NCBI RefSeq assembly: GCF_024623065.1
Contig: NZ_JANJZR010000013.1
Coordinates: forward strand, 16,374 to 80,373
Origin: Bacteroides acidifaciens
GTDB lineage: Bacteria; Bacteroidota; Bacteroidia; Bacteroidales; Bacteroidaceae
Direction of reading: 5' to 3'
DNA length: 64,000 bases
Each line of letters begins with the position of its first letter. Position 1 is the first letter of the stretch. Positions 41,770 through 50,854 of this stretch are shown here, piece by piece. The notes under the pieces are model-generated. The model was not told where the DNA came from, did not search any database, and saw nothing but the letters and a program-made list of their open reading frames with translations. The translations under genes were made by a program, and so were the position numbers.

Positions 41770-43239
41770 TTATTTAATTAAGGTATCTATTTTCTGTTTT
41801 ACATCCATGTACTCCAGTACCAACCGACAAAAGTAAAAAGTCGTATTGTTCTCCTGCTTTGTCACCGAAGCGGCAATCCGCTCCAACGTACCTCTCATTT
41901 CCGCAGGGAAATACACAGCCAATTGTTCCGCCGTTTCTTTAGGAAGATAGTAGTTATTTCGCAGAAGGCGTTGCAAGACATAGGATGAAAATTTCATTCC
42001 CCATTCCCCGCCGTCTTCATTAAACCAACTATCCGGAATCAGTCCGCCTTTGATTGTCTGAAATGCTATTTCTTCACGCTGAGAAGGAGAAAGCAACCCC
42101 GCTAACGCAAGGCTCATATCTTCTTCCGCATTTTCTTTCAATGTGTAATAAGCCCATACGGAATCTCCGAAATTCAGAATCGGACTTGAAAGATCAAACA
42201 ATTTCTGAAAAGGAGGTTTCTTCGCCAATTTACCCGCTGCCTTTTCCGGTGTACAGTCGTAGAACTCACTCCAAAAACTTAGTGGCACCCGTTCTGCCAA
42301 TTGCCTCAACAAGAAGCGATCATCTTTTTCGTCTTTATTGGCACTGACCTCTTCAAATCCTAATTTCTTCATTTCCGGCGTATATTCAATCTTATCGTAC
42401 GACCACCCTGAAAGAAAATTAAAATGCAATTTCCCACGCAACAACTCCTGATAGGTTTTCACCAGTTCCGAATCCGGCAAGCTGCACAACAATCGGCGGG
42501 CAGTCTCTTTGACACTGCCACTTCTGTCCTTCAAAAGAAGTTCCTGCAAGAAAGCCTCGTCCGCTTTGGTCAATCCTATACGCAGACACCGAATCAACTC
42601 CTCGCGATGAGCGGCTGATTCATTCTTCAACTCTGTCTGCAATAAAGCCAGTCCTTGTTCGGGCTGTTCCTGCCGCAAACGACACAACATCCGTTTCCGT
42701 TCTTCGTGGGAAGCCGTCTCCCAACTTTCATTTCCCGGTTCTCCCCATGCGGGAAGTCCCATTTCCGAAAGCAGCCAACGCCCTCTACGCCCCGACAATT
42801 CCGACAACCAACGTTGCTCTTCGTGCCGCTTAGGATTGTTTCGGTCAAAAGCCCTTTGCAATAAAGCTGGCAGATAAACTGGCGGCAACAACTTATCGAA
42901 AGCTATCGCTTTACGATATGCATATAATAAGAGATATGAGTTCCGGTTACTATGCAGGGAAGTCAACAGTTCTCCCACTTCGCGGGAGAAGCAGGCTTTA
43001 CTCTCTTCGGGAGCTTCCGATACGGACACGGGGTCTTTCAACAAGTATGCCTTCAATCCGGCACGTCTGAAAGCGAAACCTAAAGCCGACAGTTGATAAA
43101 AAGCTGTCTCCGCATCTTCCGCTTTCTCTTGAATGTCACGCAAGCTGTCTTGCAATTCTTCGGGCAAATCCGTTGCTATCAGTTCACGAGTAGCAGTCCC
43201 TAATAATGCTATATTAATCAGTTGGTCAGTTACGTTCAT
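41770..43239 (-). CDS. DUF5691 family protein
   Basis: A 489-residue cytoplasmic protein, largely alpha-helical. It starts VTDQLINIALLGTATRELI and has HEAT-like helical repeats (EELIRCLRIGLTKADEAFLQELLLKDRSGSVKETARRLL) in the middle, suggesting a scaffold; no catalytic motif is visible. DUF5691 genes accompany SWIM, MoxR, DUF5682 and VWA genes in many bacteria. The start overlaps the SWIM gene by 14 bases, so the pair is translationally coupled. Confidence 0.75.
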   Translation of the reverse strand: MNVTDQLINIALLGTATRELIATDLPEELQDSLRDIQEKAEDAETAFYQLSALGFAFRRAGLKAYLLKDPVSVSEAPEESKACFSREVGELLTSLHSNRNSYLLLYAYRKAIAFDKLLPPVYLPALLQRAFDRNNPKRHEEQRWLSELSGRRGRWLLSEMGLPAWGEPGNESWETASHEERKRMLCRLRQEQPEQGLALLQTELKNESAAHREELIRCLRIGLTKADEAFLQELLLKDRSGSVKETARRLLCSLPDSELVKTYQELLRGKLHFNFLSGWSYDKIEYTPEMKKLGFEEVSANKDEKDDRFLLRQLAERVPLSFWSEFYDCTPEKAAGKLAKKPPFQKLFDLSSPILNFGDSVWAYYTLKENAEEDMSLALAGLLSPSQREEIAFQTIKGGLIPDSWFNEDGGEWGMKFSSYVLQRLLRNNYYLPKETAEQLAVYFPAEMRGTLERIAASVTKQENNTTFYFCRLVLEYMDVKQKIDTLIK

Positions 43240-44557
43240 CTTTCCAAAAATAATATTCAGATTGATACCAAATAGTTTTCAATTCCCAAAAAGTAACATC
43301 CGCCAGCAGGAAAGCAGCAAAAGGCTTTCCACCGGTAGTAGCAAGAATATCAATACGAATGTTTTCGTCCACATGTACCGGCATGACACGTCCTTCGGCA
43401 TCTTGCAGGTATTGTGCATTGCCGGCTGTCATCAATCTGACATTATCTACCAATAAAGGGACTTCCTCCACAAAAGGATTGGTCCGGACGATCGTTCTAT
43501 AATATTGTGTGGCAGTTTCCAAGTCGGGACAACAAGAAGGCTGGAATTTTTCGTCCGACCGTTGCAGTTCTTTGGGCAATGCACGTAAAGCGGCAACTCC
43601 TTTGTAAAAGTACAATGGGCCCTGATACGTACCACCGGACAGAATCGTAAACTCCGGCAGCGTTCCCGGAACCATAAAATAAACATACACCGCCATCCGG
43701 CGACTCGCCTTTCCATACAACCAGAAAACATCGGTTCGCAAATCGTTCACCTTATTACTTCTTGTATGCAGTACCATCCACTGATCTTCGACAGGTTCTC
43801 CCGCCATCACCTCTTCCTTTGATTGCGGATATCCTATTTGAGTACGAATTTCGAATTGCCAGTCAGCCGGAAGATTATCCAAATGTTTATAGCTTTCCGC
43901 AAGCAGATATATTTTACTCAGTTTGTCTGTCAGTTTGAATTTCCAGTCCTCCGAATAGTAATTCAACTCCTGAAGTCCCCTCAGCCTGCCTGCCAGCCCT
44001 GACGCCTGTGCGTCAACCATTCTCCGCGAGATAGCTTCAAACAAGGTGCAGGCTCTCTCCGGAACGTTGAGTAACCCGTTGCGCAACAAGTCTTTCATCC
44101 ATATCTGAAGGTCTTCAATCCCTCCCAACACTTTTTGATGACGCACAGCCTGTCTCTTGGCCTGCGCCGCCTCATCTATCGGAGCTGCCGTCTTTTTTTC
44201 TTTCCGCTCTTTCTTTTCTTCCTTCTCTTTACGTTTGGAAAGCCATGTTTCCACCCAATCCGGTTCCTCTGCCTGCTTGAAAGATTCGGAATAAGACGCA
44301 TACATATATAAAAGTCCCAAAGCATGTTTACATGGAAACTTACGGCTGGGGCAAGAACATCTAAATGCAATATCCTTTATATCAACAACTGTTTGATAAG
44401 GTGTTTGTCCACTTCCTTGACAATGCCCCCAGATGGCACGGTCACTATACTCCAAAAGCAACCATTTGGCTCGGCTCGCTAAACCTTTTCCTGCCTTCAC
44501 TGAAGCCGCATCCGGCGCCAATTGGGCAATTTGTTCTTCTGTCAGATTTAATAACAT
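43226..44557 (-). CDS. SWIM zinc finger protein
   Basis: A 443-residue protein with a SWIM zinc finger near residues 68-85: CSCPSRKFPCKH gives the CxC and CxH ligand pairs. SWIM domains bind zinc and mediate DNA or protein contacts. A charged Lys/Glu linker (about 108-128) separates it from a helical and beta-rich C-terminal region (WMVLHTRSNKVNDLRTDVFWLYG). It is the first gene of the five-gene minus-strand operon and is divergent from the TolC operon. The E. coli counterpart by context would be YehQ. Target unknown. Confidence 0.8.
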   Translation of the reverse strand: MLLNLTEEQIAQLAPDAASVKAGKGLASRAKWLLLEYSDRAIWGHCQGSGQTPYQTVVDIKDIAFRCSCPSRKFPCKHALGLLYMYASYSESFKQAEEPDWVETWLSKRKEKEEKKERKEKKTAAPIDEAAQAKRQAVRHQKVLGGIEDLQIWMKDLLRNGLLNVPERACTLFEAISRRMVDAQASGLAGRLRGLQELNYYSEDWKFKLTDKLSKIYLLAESYKHLDNLPADWQFEIRTQIGYPQSKEEVMAGEPVEDQWMVLHTRSNKVNDLRTDVFWLYGKASRRMAVYVYFMVPGTLPEFTILSGGTYQGPLYFYKGVAALRALPKELQRSDEKFQPSCCPDLETATQYYRTIVRTNPFVEEVPLLVDNVRLMTAGNAQYLQDAEGRVMPVHVDENIRIDILATTGGKPFAAFLLADVTFWELKTIWYQSEYYFWKDERN

Positions 44558-44585
44558 TACGGTATGTTTATCATATTTCCGAATG

Positions 44586-44593
44586 CAAGTATA
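44586..44593 (-). promoter_or_regulatory. Candidate -7 box of the SWIM-MoxR-VWA operon
   Basis: On the minus strand TATACTTG differs from TAnnTTTG by one base, about 29 bases before the ATG. No -33 element was found at the usual distance. Confidence 0.35.
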
Positions 44594-44635
44594 ACATATT
44601 TTTCAAACAGAAGCATTAAAAAAAAGCTAATTCTT

Positions 44636-44665
44636 TTTGCATTTTCAAAGAAAGCACTACTTTTG
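44636..44665 (+). promoter_or_regulatory. Promoter of the TolC efflux operon
   Basis: TTTG (44636-44639) and TACTTTTG (44658-44665) are 18 bases apart. The start codon is over 110 bases downstream, leaving a sizeable A-rich leader. Confidence 0.65.
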
Positions 44666-44789
44666 CATCGTTGTTTATGCAATTATTGTTTAAGTAAACA
44701 AGTTCAAAAAAAGACTCCTTCAATAAACAATTTACATAAGAAGCGGGTTATTAAAAAAGAAGTATCACCTTATTAATATGCAAGATGCG

Positions 44790-46253
44790 ATGAAAAAAGT
44801 ATTTCTTCTGACAATTCTGCTAAACATTACTTTTATAGCCAAAGGGCAAACTTTACTAAGCCTGGATAGTTGCCGTGCTTTAGCCCTTGCTAACAATAAA
44901 GATTTGTTGATTAGCAATGAGAAAATAAATGCCGCCCACTACCAGCGGAAGGCCGCATTTACCAATTACCTGCCTAATTTCTCGGCAACTGGAACATATA
45001 TGAGAAATCAAAAAGAGTTCTCTTTATTGAATACCGACCAGAAAGCTGCGCTTTCTGGATTAGGAACTAATCTGGCAGGTCCTATCCAACAAGCTGCAAC
45101 CGAGATTACAACAGCACATCCAGAATTGGCACCACTTATTGCTTCCCTAAGCGGAAAACTAGGAGCGGCTCTGCCGGCTCTCGACCAAGCGGGAAACTCT
45201 TTAGTGGATGCGCTCCGTACAGATACGAGAAATGTCTATGCAGGTGCCATTACATTGACACAGCCTTTATACATGGGTGGAAAAATCCGGGCGTACAACA
45301 AAATAACAAAGTATGCCGAAGAATTGGCTCAACAACAACACCATGGCGGTATGCAGGAAGTAATCATGAGTACAGACCAAGCTTACTGGCAAGTTATTTC
45401 ACTGGTTAATAAGAAGAAGCTGGCGGAAGGTTATTTAAAGCTTTTGCAACAGCTGGACAGTGATGTAGAAAAAATGATTCATGAAGGAGTAGCCACCAAA
45501 GCGGACGGTCTGTCTGTACGCGTCAAGGTTAATGAAGCGGAAATGACACTCACCAAAGTGGAAGACGGATTGAGCCTTGCCCGAATGCTGTTGTGTCAAC
45601 TATGTGGCATTGATCTTAGCTCCCCCATCACGCTGGCAGATGAAAATATGGAAGATATTCCATTACTGACAACAGACCTTCATTTCGATTTGTCTACCGC
45701 TTATGAGAATCGTCCGGAAATACGTAGTCTCGAATTAGCAACACAGATTTACAAACAGAAAGTAAACGTAACCCGCGCCGAACATCTTCCCTCCATCGCA
45801 TTGATGGGGAATTATATGGTAACCAATCCTTCTGTCTTCAATAGCTTTGAAAACAAATTCAAAGGCATGTGGAATGTGGGAGTGATGGTACAGATACCTA
45901 TATGGCACTGGGGAGAAGGTATTTATAAAACCAAAGCAGCAAAAGCCGAAGCCCGCATTGCACAATACCAGCTTCAGGACGCACGCGAAAAAATAGAGTT
46001 GCAAGTCAATCAAGCCGCTTTCAAGGTAAAGGAAGCAGGTAAGAAACTGGTTATGTCTTCCAAAAACATGGAAAAAGCGGAAGAGAATCTGCGCTATGCA
46101 ACGCTTGGTTTTAAGGAGGGAGTGATTGCCACCAGCAATGTTCTTGAAGCACAAACAGCATGGCTGTCCGCTCATTCAGAAAAGATTGACGCACAAATAG
46201 ATGTGAAGTTAACAGAAATCTATCTGAAGAAATCTCTGGGAACACTGAAATAA
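44790..46253 (+). CDS. TolC-family outer-membrane efflux protein
   Basis: A 487-residue outer-membrane factor. The signal peptide MKKVFLLTILLNITFIAKGQ fixes the start at 44790; an in-frame ATG at 44778 would add four residues. The mature protein has two OEP repeats with long amphipathic helices (LDSCRALALANNKDLLISNEKINAAHYQRKA; later YENRPEIRSLELATQIYKQKV), typical of trimeric TolC channels. A Gly/Ala/Pro-rich insert (about 90-135) extends the first repeat. It leads an operon with an HlyD adaptor and two ABC-2 permeases, so it forms the outer-membrane exit of that exporter. Confidence 0.92.
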   Translation: MKKVFLLTILLNITFIAKGQTLLSLDSCRALALANNKDLLISNEKINAAHYQRKAAFTNYLPNFSATGTYMRNQKEFSLLNTDQKAALSGLGTNLAGPIQQAATEITTAHPELAPLIASLSGKLGAALPALDQAGNSLVDALRTDTRNVYAGAITLTQPLYMGGKIRAYNKITKYAEELAQQQHHGGMQEVIMSTDQAYWQVISLVNKKKLAEGYLKLLQQLDSDVEKMIHEGVATKADGLSVRVKVNEAEMTLTKVEDGLSLARMLLCQLCGIDLSSPITLADENMEDIPLLTTDLHFDLSTAYENRPEIRSLELATQIYKQKVNVTRAEHLPSIALMGNYMVTNPSVFNSFENKFKGMWNVGVMVQIPIWHWGEGIYKTKAAKAEARIAQYQLQDAREKIELQVNQAAFKVKEAGKKLVMSSKNMEKAEENLRYATLGFKEGVIATSNVLEAQTAWLSAHSEKIDAQIDVKLTEIYLKKSLGTLK

Positions 46254-46352
46254 ATAAAAAGCAGAAAAATAAAGTAAAGAACCCAATCAGAAACAACCCA
46301 ATCCCTAACCAACTCACAATCCATAAATCATAATTCATAATTCATAAATCAT

Positions 46353-47345
46353 ATGGCACCTATAAAATCACAAAACAGCAATATGCTGCTTGCATTCCTT
46401 ACTCTACTTGGAGTTATTGCAATCGTTGCAGTCGTTGGCTTCTTCATGCTTCGCAAAGGTCCTGAAATTATACAGGGACAGGCTGAAGTTACCGAGTATC
46501 GCGTTTCGAGCAAAGTTCCGGGACGTATATTGGAATTTCGCGTGAAAGAAGGACAAAGCGTCAATGCCGGAGATACGCTGGCCATTTTGGAAGCTCCTGA
46601 CGTAGTGGCAAAAATGGAACAGGCACGTGCTGCCGAAGCTGCCGCACAGGCACAAAACGCAAAAGCAATCAAGGGCGCACGTCAGGAACAAATCCAGGCG
46701 GCATACGAAATGTGGCAAAAAGCCCAAGCAGGCGTCACCATTGCCGAAAAATCATATCAACGTGTAAAGAATCTCTATGAGCAGGGAGTAATGCCGGCAC
46801 AGAAATTGGATGAAGTCACTGCGCAACGAGATGCAAGCATTGCTACAGAGAAAGCAGCCAAAGCGCAATATACCATGGCAAAGAACGGAGCGGAACGTGA
46901 AGATAAGATGGCTGCGGAAGCTTTGGTAAACCGGGCAAAAGGTGCTGTTGCCGAAGTAGAATCGTACATAAAGGAGACTTATCTCATAGCACAGGCTGCG
47001 GGAGAAGTTTCAGAGATATTCCCGAAGGTAGGCGAATTGGTGGGTACCGGTGCTCCTATCATGAATATCGCCGAACTTAACGATATGTGGGTAACATTCA
47101 ACGTACGCGAGGACCTGCTCAAAAATCTGACAATGGGTTCGGAATTCGAAGCAATCATTCCTGCTTTGGATAATAAAAAGATCCGCCTCAAAGTATATTA
47201 TCTGAAAGACTTAGGCACTTATGCTGCCTGGAAAGCAACCAAAACAACCGGACAGTTCGATCTGAAAACATTCGAAGTAAAAGCTTCTCCGACAGAGAAG
47301 GTGGAAAACCTCCGTCCAGGTATGTCTGTCATCATTGGCAAGTAA
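46353..47345 (+). CDS. HlyD-family periplasmic adaptor
   Basis: A 330-residue membrane-fusion protein. One N-terminal membrane helix (LLAFLTLLGVIAIVAVVGFFML), a biotinyl-lipoyl-like domain (VPGRILEFRVKEGQSVNAGDTLAIL), a coiled-coil hairpin (about 90-200, rich in Ala, Glu and Lys) and a second half of the lipoyl domain with AGEVSEIFPKVGELVGTGAP. It bridges the inner-membrane permeases and the TolC protein encoded next to it. A 99-base AT-rich linker with short ATTCATA repeats precedes it. Confidence 0.92.
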   Translation: MAPIKSQNSNMLLAFLTLLGVIAIVAVVGFFMLRKGPEIIQGQAEVTEYRVSSKVPGRILEFRVKEGQSVNAGDTLAILEAPDVVAKMEQARAAEAAAQAQNAKAIKGARQEQIQAAYEMWQKAQAGVTIAEKSYQRVKNLYEQGVMPAQKLDEVTAQRDASIATEKAAKAQYTMAKNGAEREDKMAAEALVNRAKGAVAEVESYIKETYLIAQAAGEVSEIFPKVGELVGTGAPIMNIAELNDMWVTFNVREDLLKNLTMGSEFEAIIPALDNKKIRLKVYYLKDLGTYAAWKATKTTGQFDLKTFEVKASPTEKVENLRPGMSVIIGK

Positions 47346-47347
47346 TC

Positions 47348-48529
47348 ATGAGAGAGAGAGAAAAGAAATATATAGCTCTGTGGCAGGTCATGCAAAGAGA
47401 GTGTCGGCGGTTGGTATCACGCCCGCTCTACCTATTCTGTATGGTCATCGCGCCGCTGTTTTGCTATATATTTTTCACCACCTTAATGGACTCGGGGCTT
47501 CCCAAGGATCTTCCTGCGGGAGTAGTAGATATGGATGATTCGTCTACTTCCCGTAATATTGTCCGCAATCTGGATGCTTTTTCGCAGACAGGGATCGTAG
47601 CTCATTACAGTAATGTGACAGATGCACGTATTGCCATGCAGGAGGGAAAAATCTATGGATTCTTTTACCTTCCCAAAGGTTTATCGGCAGAGGCACAGAG
47701 CCAACGACAACCGACAATCTCCTTCTACACCAATTACTCCTACCTGATTGCAGGCTCCCTATTGTTCAGAGACATGAAAATGATGGGAGAACTCACTTCA
47801 GGAGCCGCTGCAAGGACTATGTTATATGCCAAAGGTGCAACAGAGGATCAGGCTATGGCATATCTGCAACCGATTGTTATTGATACGCACCCACTGAATA
47901 ATCCGTGGCTGAACTATTCGGTATACTTATGCAATACACTGATACCGGGAGTGCTCATGCTATTAATATTTATGGTAACTGTTTATTCAATCGGCGTAGA
48001 AATCAAAGATCGTACGGCTCGCGAATGGTTACGAATGAGTAACAACTCCATTTATATTGCATTGGCCGGAAAGTTGCTTCCCCATACTGTAATCTTTTTC
48101 ATTATGGGTATATTTTATAATGTATACCTGTATGGATTCCTGCATTTTCCTTGCAACAGCGGTATATTTCCGATGATATTTGCCACGCTGTGTCTCGTAC
48201 TGGCATCTCAATGTTGTGGCATTGTCATGATAGGAACCCTGCCGACTCTACGACTCGGATTAAGTTTTGCCTCCCTGTGGGGAGTCATATCGTTTTCCAT
48301 CTCCGGTTTTTCATTCCCGGTCATGGCTATGCATCCTGTTTTACAGGCTTTAAGCAATCTATTCCCGCTGCGGCACTATTTCCTTATTTATATCGACCAG
48401 GCACTCAACGGGTATAGTATAGCTTATTCATGGACCAACTATATGGCACTATTAATATTTATGATGCTACCCTTCTTTGTTGTTCACCGCCTGAAGGAAG
48501 CATTGGTTTACTATAAATATATACCCTAA
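47348..48529 (+). CDS. ABC-2 type permease (first)
   Basis: A 393-residue ABC-2/YhhJ-type membrane protein: one N-terminal helix (LYLFCMVIAPLFCYIFFTTLM), a large extracytoplasmic domain (about 45-185, with GVVDMDDSSTSR), and five C-terminal helices (LIPGVLMLLIFMVTVYSIG onward, including VISFSISGFSFPVMAM). It starts 2 bases after the HlyD gene and its stop is followed at once by the second permease gene. No nucleotide-binding domain is present in the protein. The substrate is unknown. Confidence 0.9.
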   Translation: MREREKKYIALWQVMQRECRRLVSRPLYLFCMVIAPLFCYIFFTTLMDSGLPKDLPAGVVDMDDSSTSRNIVRNLDAFSQTGIVAHYSNVTDARIAMQEGKIYGFFYLPKGLSAEAQSQRQPTISFYTNYSYLIAGSLLFRDMKMMGELTSGAAARTMLYAKGATEDQAMAYLQPIVIDTHPLNNPWLNYSVYLCNTLIPGVLMLLIFMVTVYSIGVEIKDRTAREWLRMSNNSIYIALAGKLLPHTVIFFIMGIFYNVYLYGFLHFPCNSGIFPMIFATLCLVLASQCCGIVMIGTLPTLRLGLSFASLWGVISFSISGFSFPVMAMHPVLQALSNLFPLRHYFLIYIDQALNGYSIAYSWTNYMALLIFMMLPFFVVHRLKEALVYYKYIP

Positions 48530-49789
48530 ATGAAAGATATAAAATTAAAAGATAAGATAGCTCAAGGCATCAATGACCTGTTTTATATCTGGAAACGGGA
48601 GTTTCAGACAACTTTCCGTGACCAGGGGGTACTGATATTCTTTATACTCGTCCCGTTAGGTTATCCGTTGCTGTATAGTTTCATCTATGATAACGAAGCA
48701 GTGCGTGAAGTTCCTGCTGTTGTTGTAGACGATTCACATTCATCTCTTAGCCGCGAATATCTCCGCAAGGTAGATGCTACGCCCGATATTCAAATCGTCT
48801 CCTACTGTGCCGATATGGAAGAAGCTAAACAAATGCTGAAAAACCGACGTGCATACGGCATCATTTATATCCCTTCGGATTTTAGTGACAATATTGCCAA
48901 AGGGAAACAGACACAAGTGAGCCTCTATTGCGATATGAGCGGATTACTTTATTATAAATCCATGCTGATAGCCAATACCGCCGTTTCTCTGGATATGAAC
49001 AAGGACATCAAGATTGCCCGTAGCGGAAACACAACCGACCGGCAGGATGAGATAACTGCTTATCCGATAGAATATGAGGAGATCTCGATATTCAATCCTA
49101 CTGCCGGATTCGCCGCTTTCCTGATTCCTGCGGTACTGGTATTAATCATTCAGCAAACGTTATTGCTCGGCATCGGTCTTGCTGCCGGAACTGCCCGTGA
49201 AAATAACCGATTCAAAGACCTTGTTCCTATCAACCGGCATTATAACGGAACGCTACGGATTGTATTAGGAAAAGGATTGAGTTATTTCTTGGTTTATATA
49301 TTGGTAGCTTTCTATGTACTTTTTGTGGTTCCAAGATTGTTTAGCCTCAACCAAATCGGACAACCAGGTTCATTGGCATTATTCGTTGTGCCCTACTTGG
49401 CAGCTTGCATTTTCTTTGCCATGACAACATCCATTGCCATCCGTAACCGGGAAACGTGTATGCTGATTTTTGTATTCACATCTGTTCCTTTGCTATTTAT
49501 CTCAGGAATCTCCTGGCCGGGGGCTGCGATTCCTCCGTTCTGGAAGTATGTATCTTACATATTCCCGTCTACTTTCGGAATCAATGGTTTTGTGAAAATC
49601 AATAATATGGGAGCAACTTTGAGTGAAGTGGCTTTTGAATATAAAGCTTTATGGCTACAGGCGGGTATCTACTTCCTCACAACTTGTTGGGTATATCGTT
49701 GGCAAATACTTATGAGCCGCAAACATGCGATAGAGAGGTATAAAGAATTAAAAGAGAAAGAAAACTTATCCAAGCAGGTAAGTGATTGA
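48530..49789 (+). CDS. ABC-2 type permease (second)
   Basis: A 419-residue paralogue of the preceding permease with the same topology: N-terminal helix (GVLIFFILVPLGYPLLYSFIY), periplasmic domain with AVVVDDSHSSLSREYLRKVDATPDI, then C-terminal helices (FLIPAVLVLIIQQTLLLGIGLAAG onward and FVFTSVPLLFISGISWPG). The two probably form a heterodimer. It directly follows the first permease gene and ends the operon at a bidirectional terminator. No ATPase gene accompanies the pair. Confidence 0.9.
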   Translation: MKDIKLKDKIAQGINDLFYIWKREFQTTFRDQGVLIFFILVPLGYPLLYSFIYDNEAVREVPAVVVDDSHSSLSREYLRKVDATPDIQIVSYCADMEEAKQMLKNRRAYGIIYIPSDFSDNIAKGKQTQVSLYCDMSGLLYYKSMLIANTAVSLDMNKDIKIARSGNTTDRQDEITAYPIEYEEISIFNPTAGFAAFLIPAVLVLIIQQTLLLGIGLAAGTARENNRFKDLVPINRHYNGTLRIVLGKGLSYFLVYILVAFYVLFVVPRLFSLNQIGQPGSLALFVVPYLAACIFFAMTTSIAIRNRETCMLIFVFTSVPLLFISGISWPGAAIPPFWKYVSYIFPSTFGINGFVKINNMGATLSEVAFEYKALWLQAGIYFLTTCWVYRWQILMSRKHAIERYKELKEKENLSKQVSD

Positions 49790-49796
49790 TAGATAT

Positions 49797-49834
49797 AAAT
49801 CCCCCGTCCAAAGAGAGTATAGGACGAGGGATTT
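49797..49834. terminator. Bidirectional terminator between the efflux operon and the OMP gene
   Basis: AAATCCCCCGTCC (49797-49809) pairs with GGACGAGGGATTT (49822-49834) with one mismatch. The A/T ends provide T runs in both directions for the convergent genes. Confidence 0.85.
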
Positions 49835-49866
49835 TAAAGAGATATTATAAAGAGAGTGTAATTCGA

Positions 49867-50454
49867 TTAGAATTTATAACCTACACCGATAGAGAAGTTC
49901 ATGTTTTTCGGAGCACCATCGCCATCATAAATTTTAGCCAAACCAAATTCTCCAGTCAAATCAATAAAGAATTTATTAATTTCATAAGCGACACCTACAC
50001 CAAGGCCAGCATCAAATTTCTTTGCACCTTCCATCAAGATATCTCCATCTTCATCTTTAGTATCTTTAAAGAAATCAATTTTTTCACCGCCTGCTTTATA
50101 TTTACCAGCAATACCAAATCCGAAATAAGGACCTGCTTTCACCACAATATTCTGATTGTCAGCAATTTCAAATCTTGCAGCAGCCATTACTGGAATTTCC
50201 AAATACATTGGATTAGCTTTCAATTCATCCATTTTAGCTCCTTTCTGAGTAAACATCAGAGAAGGTTGAATAGACCACATACCAGTAAATTGGTATTCCA
50301 TACCAATACCAACATTAAACCCAATTCTCATATCAGTCTCAGAGTCTCCGGTAAAGTTACTCATGTTCATACCAACTTTGGCATTCCAAGAAATCTGAGA
50401 ATAAGAAACGATAGAAACAAGTGCGAATAGCACAAAAATCAAACCTTTTTTCAT
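49867..50454 (-). CDS. Outer-membrane beta-barrel protein (PorT/OmpA-like)
   Basis: A 195-residue exported protein. The signal peptide (MKKGLIFVLFALVSIVSYSQ) is followed by alternating beta strands such as WNAKVGMNMSNFTGDSETDMRIGFNVGIGMEYQF and a C-terminal strand NFSIGVGYKF ending in Phe, as in 8-stranded outer-membrane barrels. No enzymatic motif. Its upstream gap is long and AT-rich, with TATTTTTG (50684-50691) and TATATTTG (50600-50607) as possible minus-strand -7 boxes. Confidence 0.82.
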   Translation of the reverse strand: MKKGLIFVLFALVSIVSYSQISWNAKVGMNMSNFTGDSETDMRIGFNVGIGMEYQFTGMWSIQPSLMFTQKGAKMDELKANPMYLEIPVMAAARFEIADNQNIVVKAGPYFGFGIAGKYKAGGEKIDFFKDTKDEDGDILMEGAKKFDAGLGVGVAYEINKFFIDLTGEFGLAKIYDGDGAPKNMNFSIGVGYKF

Positions 50455-50795
50455 ATCATTTATTTTTTTAGTTTGCCTCCCTCTTCCCTACGGTCAGCAT
50501 TGTTAGTTAATAGTTTTGTTACCAGGTGCGGGGAATTTTCCGAACTTTACCAGCGTATCGAAACGCACCATATCACATTTAACGTCTGTTTTGTACAGGC
50601 AAATATATTTCATTTATTTTAAATAAAAAAACGAACAACTATCTGGTTTTAGCATAAAGGTTATTAAAATGTGACTATTAAAGCAAAAATAGTGCTTATC
50701 CGAGCATTTTTTGTGTTTAACTATTCTCAGCATAAATATTAAATCAAAACATTCTTACAATAATCATGCATTTACATTTATTAATACACTAATTA
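50455..50795. other. AT-rich divergent intergenic region
   Basis: About 340 bases between the beta-barrel gene and the blaI promoter, without a credible gene. Apart from the possible minus-strand -7 boxes noted for the beta-barrel gene, no structure stands out. Confidence 0.6.
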
Positions 50796-50838
50796 TTGTA
50801 TATTTACGAAATATTCGTAGATTTGCGAAGTATTCGTA
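50796..50838 (+). promoter_or_regulatory. blaI promoter with two BlaI-type operator dyads
   Basis: TTG (50796-50798) and TAGATTTG (50818-50825) form a Bacteroides-type promoter with 19 bases between them. Dyad 1 is TACGAA-ATA-TTCGTA (50805-50819, perfect); dyad 2 is TGCGAA-GTA-TTCGTA (50824-50838, one mismatch). Their centres are 19 bases apart, about two helix turns, and both overlap the -7 box, so a dimeric repressor such as the BlaI-family protein encoded next would block its own promoter. Assignment to BlaI is inference from position. Confidence 0.75.
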
Positions 50839-50854
50839 ATTAAACAACATATCC

